Shown: piece by piece, positions 57,030 through 64,000 of the stretch | Layout of the letters: each line of letters opens with the position of its first letter | Position numbering within the stretch: the first letter of the stretch is position 1 | DNA from: Gaeumannomyces sp. JS-464 | Taxonomy: Eukaryota; Ascomycota; Sordariomycetes; Magnaporthales; Magnaporthaceae | Direction: 5' to 3' | DNA: 64,000 nucleotides | Assembly (NCBI GenBank): GCA_002197995.1 | Contig: NGZR01000006.1 | Coordinates: forward strand, 1,787,001-1,851,000 | Made by a program: the position numbers and the translations under genes | The notes under the pieces: generated by a model | The model's database searches: none | What the model saw: the letters and a program-made list of their open reading frames with translations, nothing else | What the model was told of the DNA's origin: nothing

Positions 57030-57800
57030 CGTGGCGCGTTTTATGCGTAATTGCAATACTTGCCGATAGTCCCGGCTTTTAAAACTAGCGAAACAAAGCT
57101 TTTTACGCCCCTTTCCCGTACCGAATTAATATTAAAAAACCATTTTTATCGATTTTATAACAAAATTGCCGGTAAACGAAAAAAAACTTAAAATATTTAA
57201 TAATAATTACGAATAAACTATTAAAATACGTTTAATTCGAAGCAATGCATATTATAAATGCTAAAAAAATATGTAATACGGTTCCAAAACATATGGTAAA
57301 AAGTCCGGGGCTTTCCTAATTAAATTATTTCCGATAAAAGTTCGAATTAAATCGGGGATTTTTAATTAAAATTATGCTTTTAAATGGGTATTAATTAACT
57401 TTTATTAATAGTTTTCCACCCGCAAATAAACAAAAGTATAAAACGGGCGAATTAAAAAATATAACATTATTTGCGTTATTTTATCGTTTTTCCTAAAAAA
57501 AATTAAGCTTTTATTTAAACGCTTATTAATTAGCCTTAAATAATTAAAATTTTACCGTAACAAGCTTTATTCGAACTGGTTATTATTAGAATTCGATTTA
57601 ACCCCGTGTTAAAAGTACATAGTATAATAAAAATATTAGTAACGAGTAAAAAAAACGGAATTGCGGCGTTTTTAACACATTTAAAAAAGGTTTAAAAATA
57701 GTTATAACCGTAGCATACGCTTAATAATAATAAAAGGTTAACGCGAATAAATTTTAGCGCTTAGCGAAAAGTTTAAAATAAGCGATAAAATATAGCTTTA
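57030..57800 (+). pseudogene. G3 integrase
   Basis: The plus frame reads VARFMRNCNTCR, stop, SR, then LAKQSFLRPFPVPN and FIDFITKLPV. This is the end of the HHCC zinc domain and the first Asp of the DDE core. The rest is broken by stops. Confidence 0.7.
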
Positions 57801-60331
57801 TTTCGTATTATAAAAATAAATCGTTTTAATAAAAAGCTAAATTAAATGGTAAATAAATTCGAAAAAAATAACGGTATTAAACCCATTTAATATACATTAA
57901 ACGTACTAAAAAGCATTTTTTAACTTCCAAGTAAAATTAATATAACGTATAGCAAATAGCCCGCTCCCAAATTAAAAAAATAAAATACGTAACCCGGTTT
58001 AATGTTAATACTATTTCTAAAAACGGGAACTTAAAACGAGTTTTTAATGGAAAAAATCAGTTATAAAAACGGAAAAGGAAAAGGAAAAAATAAGCATTAG
58101 TAAAATAAACCGCTATAATAAAACAAGTTAATATTTTTTAAAAAACTTTATTAAAATAACGGCGTTAAAAAAGTTTAAAGCTTAATAAAATAACGCGTGG
58201 AAAAAATAACGGCTTAAGTTTGGAAAGTAAAAAGCCGTAAAAAAGGTAAAAAAAACCCGTTTAAAAAAATAATATAACTAAATTACGCGGTAAAAAAAAA
58301 CAAAAAGGAAAAAGCGTAAAACGTTAATACCGGGAAAGTTTATAAAAGCAAATTAACCTATATTAATGTTTAATAAATACGAAAACGCTAAACTTAAACG
58401 CCGAACAAAGTAAAAAAAAAGCGCGCCGGTTTTAACCAAAAGGGGTACGCCGGCCCGTTACGATAAAAACAAAAGCAAAAACCCCAAACGCTACTATAAT
58501 AATACAAACCTAGTTACGCTTTTAACGGCGGCTAGCACGAGCGTTATAAAGCTTGCTTTCCCCGTTGTTCGAGTTCGTTTCGCCGCCGTAAGTTAAATCG
58601 ATATAATAACAACGCGAGCAATATCGTTTTTATAACGTAATTGCTCGCCGGCGGGGTAACCCCGGCGCGAGCGAACATCGCGAGCTTAAAAAACGTTATT
58701 AATCGAAAACGACGAGCAATTACAAAGCCGGGGCGTAAATATTATAATGCCGCGGTTAATAAAAAGCGCGGGGCGTGCCGCGGCCGGTAGGATAGCACGA
58801 CGCGCAAAAAGCGCGGGGCGTTTATTAGCGCTTTAAATATATTCGGTAAATAAGTTAACCGCGGAAAGCAAACGGTCCGTTAACGCTTTTTAACGGCGCG
58901 AGGCCTTTTTATTAACACGTTAGCCGAAAATTAACATTAAAACGCGCAATACAAAAATAAAAGCCGGAAACGTAACTTACGTGGATAAATTAAAAACCGC
59001 AAATAAAATAATTTTGCATTTGTTAATTATTAGGTTTACGCTGCGAAAAAGTTTTAAAAATGGCGGGAAAAAGCAAAGTTTTAATTAAAAGCCGACGTTT
59101 ATTAAACTTACTATTAAGTTTAAACCTGGTTAACCCGGTTTAACTTTCGCTATTAACGTTAATAAGCAAAAAGGAACTCGCGGGTTAAAACAAAACGTTA
59201 ACCTTTGCCGAAAGTAACACTTTTATATTTATAATGCGTATAGCCCGCGGTAAAAGCAAATATATCGCGATAAGCACGTCGTAAATTTAGTAAAAAGGTA
59301 TAAGTTTTATTCGAAATAACGCAAATTTCGCTTTTACCGCGACGGTAATAATCGTAAGTTTAATTAAAACGGTGTTTACCGTAAACCGTTTAGCCCGTAA
59401 TTTTAACTTTTAAAAAACAATTATTACATTTAAATTCGATATAAAAAAAGCCGCGTACTTTTCGTCGTTTAAATTTTTAAAAAATTCGTTCGTATCGGCC
59501 ATATAACAACGGTTAAAATCCTTTTTATCGCAACCGTGCTAGGGTAAAAACGGGTTAATAACGGTAAATTAATAAAAGTAAAACGAACTTACTTTATTAA
59601 AAAGGTTTAAATTGCTAAATTAGCAACCCGAAAGGTTACCACCGCCGGAACCAAATGTAATAATAAGTATAACAACGGTAAAAAAAGGTTAAAAACGAAT
59701 AAAAGCGCAGGAAAAGCAGGCCCGAAAAAGCACGAAATTAAAGTCGTAATAATTAAAAAACGGGCGTAAAGCGAAAGGGAAACGGGCGCGAAATCGCGGA
59801 AAATTGTTAATATTACGGGCGGAAATAGTATACGGCGTTATAAAAACAAAAGAAAAAAAAGCGCGACGTGGGAGGTTTTTATAAAAAAACGCGAAACCGA
59901 AACGGAAACTTATAAAAAGCGTAAGGGAAAAAAACTAAATATAAGGCGGGGTTATAACGATTTAATAAAAACGGTAAGCGCATTTTAATTTATAAGTAAC
60001 ATTTAATTAAAACGGTAACAAATAGCAAACAGCCGGTTAAATAAAACGGGACCGATAACGTTTCGAAACGGCGGTAATTAACAAGCAGCTAATTAAGTAA
60101 AGCAGCATTAACAGCCTTTCGTTACGGCGGCAACCACCGGGTAGCTAATTAGGCTAAGCAAAGCTAATAGCTTTTAACCCGGTAATATCCATTATATAAC
60201 GAGCTAAAATAAGTTAACCGATAGCTTTGCGATATAAAAATGCTAGTTGGCAACCGCGATTTAAAACTAGCGCATTCGCTAATTTAAAAGCAATAATTTA
60301 AAACGCGGTTAACGCTTAGAAAAAGGGGTTA

Positions 60332-60520
60332 TATTATAATTCCGTGCTAATAGCACGGGTAAAAGGTTTAAATGTTACTTTTAAACCGTTTTTATGCATA
60401 TATAACTAGGGATAGCTTTCGGGATTAAGCCGACTTTTTTCCTTTTTATTTTTTTTCATTTTACAAAATAATATTACCTAAGCTTTTACTAGCTATTACT
60501 TATTAGCTTAGGTTATTACA
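60332..60520 (+). repeat. G3 3' LTR (189 bp)
   Basis: It begins TATTATAATT (the initial TG altered to TA) and ends ATTACA. It carries the same CGTGCTAATAGCACG hairpin as the 5' LTR. Confidence 0.9.
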
Positions 60521-60814
60521 TTAATACGGGAGCTTTAATTAAAACTATTTAAAATAATAGGAAACCTATTTTTAAATACGCGTTATTTGTTTTTAATAAC
60601 TTTTTTAAATTTGTAGCTTTATTGCAAATTTACAAATTTTGTTTAAATTTTTACTTTATTATAAATTTATAAATCCCTTTTGGATTTATTGTTTTGTTAT
60701 AAATTTATAAATCCTTTTTGGATTACGTAACTTTACGCGTTTTAATGCGGGGTAAGGCACCGCTTAAAGCTTTTCCCGTTTTGTTGTTTTAAAACTTGCA
60801 TACTAGTTGTAACA

Positions 60815-62381
60815 CTTATTAACACTTCGAAAAGTGATATACTTTTTAGCAACTTATGCGGGAATGTTGTTTAAACTAGGTTAAGAACAAGTAAAAAGGT
60901 TAACTAGTTATTTTAAAAATGGTTTATAAATAAGCGTAAACGTTAGTTTAAATATTGGTTTATAATTTTGGTTTATTTTGTTAATTAAAAGTGGTTAAAT
61001 AAAAATAGCTTTTAATTTACGCTTAAAATTTTTAACAACTTGTTAGTAAAATTAAAAACGGATTAGGGGCTACGATTAAATTTAACGGTTAAAGTAGCTT
61101 GTACACCCGGTATAATCCTTCGTAATATAGCTTTGCCGCTATTAACTTTATAACCGTCGTATTGTAAAAAATTATTTATAAACGCTTAATTAAATAATCC
61201 ATTATTACTAATGCGTTATTATACCCCTTTTTATTTTTAAGCATGCTTTTAAAATTAACAATTATATATTGCTAAACGCGTATAAAAAAAGGAAAGGGTG
61301 CAATAACCCGGGCGTTTTATCTTTAAATACTTTCGCGAATTTACAATTGCAATTAGCTACGAACTAATTAACGTTTGTATTTAAACCGAACTATTAGTAC
61401 TTTTTATTAACAAACTTTTTCGTTTTATTACGTCCTAAGTATGCGGCCGTAATTTAGCCGTGTGCTTTCGCGATAAGCTTCGCTAGTTATATTGCGTTTT
61501 TTAAATTAAAAACGATAAGCTTATCCTTATAAAAAATATATTAAAAGTTTGGCTTTTTCGAATCGCTAAGTAAAATCCACACTTGTTATCCTTTTTTAGC
61601 TTTAACTCGGTACTTTTTTAAAAAAAAAATGCGTTTTAAGGTTTGCTTTTAACAATTAATTCGATAAAATCATTTCGAACAGCTTTTTTAGTTCCGTTTT
61701 TTTAAAATGGGTATTTTTAATACAAATAGCAAGTTTTCCGAGCTTTTTTTAATGCTAAAATAAATATCGCTCGGTGCCGTTTAGCTTCCTTTTTTTCTTT
61801 TTAGAACTTTATTTCCTTTGTTTTTTTCGTTAACGCGTTTGCCGCGGCATTTTCGGATTTAAAACGATAAGTAATTTTAAAACGGTAATGCGAAAATAAG
61901 TTTAACTAAACGGCTTACTTAACGTTTAAATGTTTTTTTTCCCGAAATACTTTAAAACCTAATAGTTTGTAATAATAAGGAACTTTTTAACTTGCAACTT
62001 TACAAATTTCGTTTTTTAATGCTTAAACGTTCGCATTATTACTAGTAGCTTTTTATCGTAAATAGGGTAGTTAAGTTCGGCCCCGTACATCGTTTCGGAA
62101 AAAAACGGTGTTAAATGCCACCCGTCCTCGTGCTTTTAAAATAGCACGTTTGTTAAAACCCCGTCGAAAGCATCCGTTTCCCACCCGGGTTTACCAGTTT
62201 TATTCGTATGCTAAACACTAAGGCGTATAAATAATTAGCGTTTAAACTTTTTAAAAGATTTTGCTTTTAGTTTTATTTATTTAAACGCTTCGCTTTTTTT
62301 CGTTAAGCTGGTTAAAGGTTTAAAAATTTGGCTATATTTTAAAACGAATTTGCGATAAAAATTGCAAAAGCTAAAAAAAAC
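60815..62381 (-). pseudogene. Fragment of another Gypsy (RNase H and integrase)
   Basis: The minus frame at about 62,190-61,960 reads WETDAFDGVLTNVLF, stop, KHEDGWHLTPFFSETMYG, then AELNYPIYDKKLLVIMRTF. This is the RNase H of Ty3/Gypsy elements, a family distinct from G1-G3. Downstream (61,560-61,080) is the integrase zone, too mutated to place. Its RT part would lie to the right but is replaced by the pogo element. Confidence 0.7.
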
Positions 62382-62383
62382 TA

Positions 62384-64000
62384 ACGTGGTTTACAAGCGA
62401 GTCGCGCATATAAGCGAATCGCGCACCCACACCCGACTTCCGGTTAATCGACGCGCATGCTAACTTAATAACGCCAGAAATCCATTTAAACTACTCGGAA
62501 TTGTATATATCGAACATTTTTACTTTTTCCTAACAAATGCGCGCATTATATCCGGTTTTACCGCAAATGCCACATCGCCGACGAGTCGTTATCGCTTTCC
62601 TTTATTAACCCCATAATCGCGCATTTTTTACTGTAACTACCCATTTAACTTTTCCTAATCCAGGACATTACGTATTTTTTCGATAGTATGTAACCCTTTT
62701 TATCGAACACGTGTTTTTTTAGCCTTCCGGGTTTATTTAATGCCTCGTTCGCCTTGCGTAGTAAAGCAACTTCGGCTTTAAAAAGGGCCACTTAATGCAT
62801 AATCGAACTCGTCCTTTTCGCAAGCTGGTTTACAACCGCTAGCATAAGTAACGGAAAATTACTCCGGTAATTGGAAATCCGAGTTTTAATATGTTCGAAC
62901 TGCGAAATTGCTTCCTTAGCTGTTCGCGGCGTTTTAAAAGTCCAAGGTTTGGCGTCGCTTAAAAGCTCCCGGGGGAGTTGGAATTCGTAGCTTTACATTT
63001 AGCTTTTCCAAAACCGAACCCGGATTAAAAAAAGCAAAGCTAGCCTTTCGGAAGCTTTTTCGAATGTTTTTTTCGGTTATAAAGTTAAAAAATGCCGCTT
63101 TAAACGCCGAAAAAAACTCGACCTTAATTACGTGGTTAACGTGTAACTTTATTAAGTTTTCGATTTGTTAACTGTACGCCTTTTTTAGCGGGCTAAAATA
63201 TTTAACGTAAAACGGCTAAAGAAGTAAAACGAATGCGAAGGTATGCAAAGCGTAATAATATTATGTTTTGGCAATAAAGCTTAAAATCCGTCGAGTGGTA
63301 GCTTTTATGCCCGTTTAGCACTAACAAACGATGGGACCCTTTCCTACGAGCTGCAATGTGTTTATCGAAATGCCGAATCCATTTTAAACCGAGCTCGTTC
63401 GTATTTCACCGTTAAAACTCGTTAAAATAACCCAATCGCGTGGAAAGTCGGTTTCCGAATACCAATTGGCTAAATGGTACTGCTTTTTAACGATAATAAA
63501 AAAAGGAATCGCCCAGCCGTAACAGTTAACCTTTTAAATAATTATAGCCCATTCCCGGTTGCTAAGCTAAACCAGCTTTGCTTTATTACGGCCTTCCAAT
63601 GTTATAATAACCATAACGGCGGCGATTATACTTATAAAAAAGCCGGTTTCGTCGAAGTTATAAATATCGTTATCCAAAATGCCATATTTAGCCACAATAT
63701 TCCGTATAAAGTCGAACTACGTAAAAACGAGTTTAGGATTTTCGCATTTGGCCTTTTAGTAATCGTACTTTCGAATTTAGCGCGTGCCGAGCTTTGCGCG
63801 GCGCTTAACGAAGTTCGCGACCTAGTTTTTGCTAACGACGCCCGCGTCGCGTTTAGCGAGCAGTCGGTTGGCTATATTTTTAATACCAAAAGGCCGGGGA
63901 GGGAATGCTCGCGAATTTAGCTTAAGTATATATTTAACAAGCGCTTTTTTTTCGGATTCCGTTAATTTCCGTAATTTAGGCATGCTGTCGCGTCGAGCAG
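62384..64000 (-). mobile_element. pogo/Fot1-type DNA transposon (cut by window edge)
   Basis: The left end is a TA target dinucleotide (62,382-62,383) followed by ACGTGGTTTACAAGCGAG, with the subterminal motif AAGCGARTCGCGCA twice. It is on the minus strand and carries a Tc1/mariner-superfamily transposase of the pogo type. The right end lies outside the window. Confidence 0.7.
62690..64000 (-). pseudogene. pogo-type DDE transposase, partial
   Basis: The minus frame from the window edge shows RDAGVVSKN, stop, VANFVKRR (end of the CENP-B-type DNA-binding part) and KYGILDNDIYNFDETGF (first catalytic Asp intact, about 63,636-63,686). Next come WAIPFFIIVKKQYHLANWYS and KWIRHFDKHIAARRKGSHRL, then LVLNGHKSYHSTDF (second Asp turned to Asn, near 63,300). 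The C-terminal tail runs to about 62,700. Frames change and stops occur. The plus-strand frame 63,474-63,920 is antisense. Confidence 0.8.

Larger units (their letters stand above)
52900..60520 (+). mobile_element. Gypsy G3 (7.6 kb, plus strand) inserted in the G1 LTR
   Basis: Its LTRs are 52,900-53,086 and 60,332-60,520. The target duplication TTAAT lies on both sides. The sense is plus: gag region 53,100-54,680, RT 55,486-55,790, RNase H about 56,170-56,430 and integrase 57,030-57,800. It is a different family from G1/G2. Bases 58,430-58,900 are GC-richer, with inverted repeats and no recognised domain. All coding regions carry RIP stops. Confidence 0.9.
52744..60814 (-). repeat. Gypsy G1 5' LTR, split by G3
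   Basis: The left half 52,744-52,899 matches the start of the G2 LTRs. The right half from 60,521 to 60,814 matches the remainder, including three copies of the ~38-bp unit and the end GTTGTAACA. The interruption carries the duplication TTAAT at 52,895-52,899 and 60,521-60,525. Confidence 0.85.

Noticed and set aside
63474..63920. 148-codon plus-strand open frame
   Set aside because: It is antisense to the pogo transposase whose NFDETGF motif is on the minus strand.

Overview
This window looks like repeat-rich DNA from a filamentous ascomycete, probably a Sordariomycete. The organism is inferred, not identified. Most of it is AT-rich, with TpA in excess, CpA/TpG depleted and CpG retained. 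Reading frames of transposon proteins are broken mainly where CAA/CAG/TGG codons became stops. This is the signature of repeat-induced point mutation (RIP). The main RIP-free island, about 12.7-20.3 kb, holds the only large recognisable host-type gene. It is a minus-strand NLR-type gene with a SesA-like N-terminus, a NACHT NTPase and WD40 repeats, and it is broken by several small frameshifts rather than by RIP stops.

Layout. The framework is one old Ty3/Gypsy element on the minus strand (G1), split into pieces at 1-394, 41,608-44,097, 51,699-52,743 and a 5' LTR in two halves (52,744-52,899 and 60,521-60,814). Three insertions separate the pieces. The first is a ~41.2-kb insertion (389-41,607) bounded by the direct repeat TTTACTT; both junctions fit TTAC(N7)A. 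The second is G2 (44,098-51,698), a same-family Gypsy with 448/372-bp LTRs and target duplication GTTAG. The third is G3 (52,900-60,520), a different plus-strand Gypsy with ~188-bp LTRs and target duplication TTAAT.

The 41-kb insertion has the architecture of a Starship giant mobile element. A RIP-damaged DUF3435/FluG-domain tyrosine-recombinase-like gene (the captain family) lies just inside the left edge and points inward. The NLR-type gene and a small two-exon gene look like cargo. Later insertions inside it are two ~6.3-kb Tad1-like LINEs in opposite orientation (6,346-12,702 minus; 30,477-~36,770 plus), a truncated third LINE (~37.5-37.85 kb), a chromodomain Gypsy (20,684-28,836, 218/219-bp LTRs, target duplication AAACC) and a 215-bp solo LTR (12,802-13,016, target duplication AGTGG).

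The right end (60.8-64 kb) holds a fragment of another Gypsy (RNase H/integrase, minus) interrupted by a pogo/Fot1-type DNA transposon (62,384 to the window edge, minus). Few genes here look functional. The value of the window is the nested insertion record and the candidate degenerate Starship with its NLR cargo. All homologies were recognised by eye; no database search was run.
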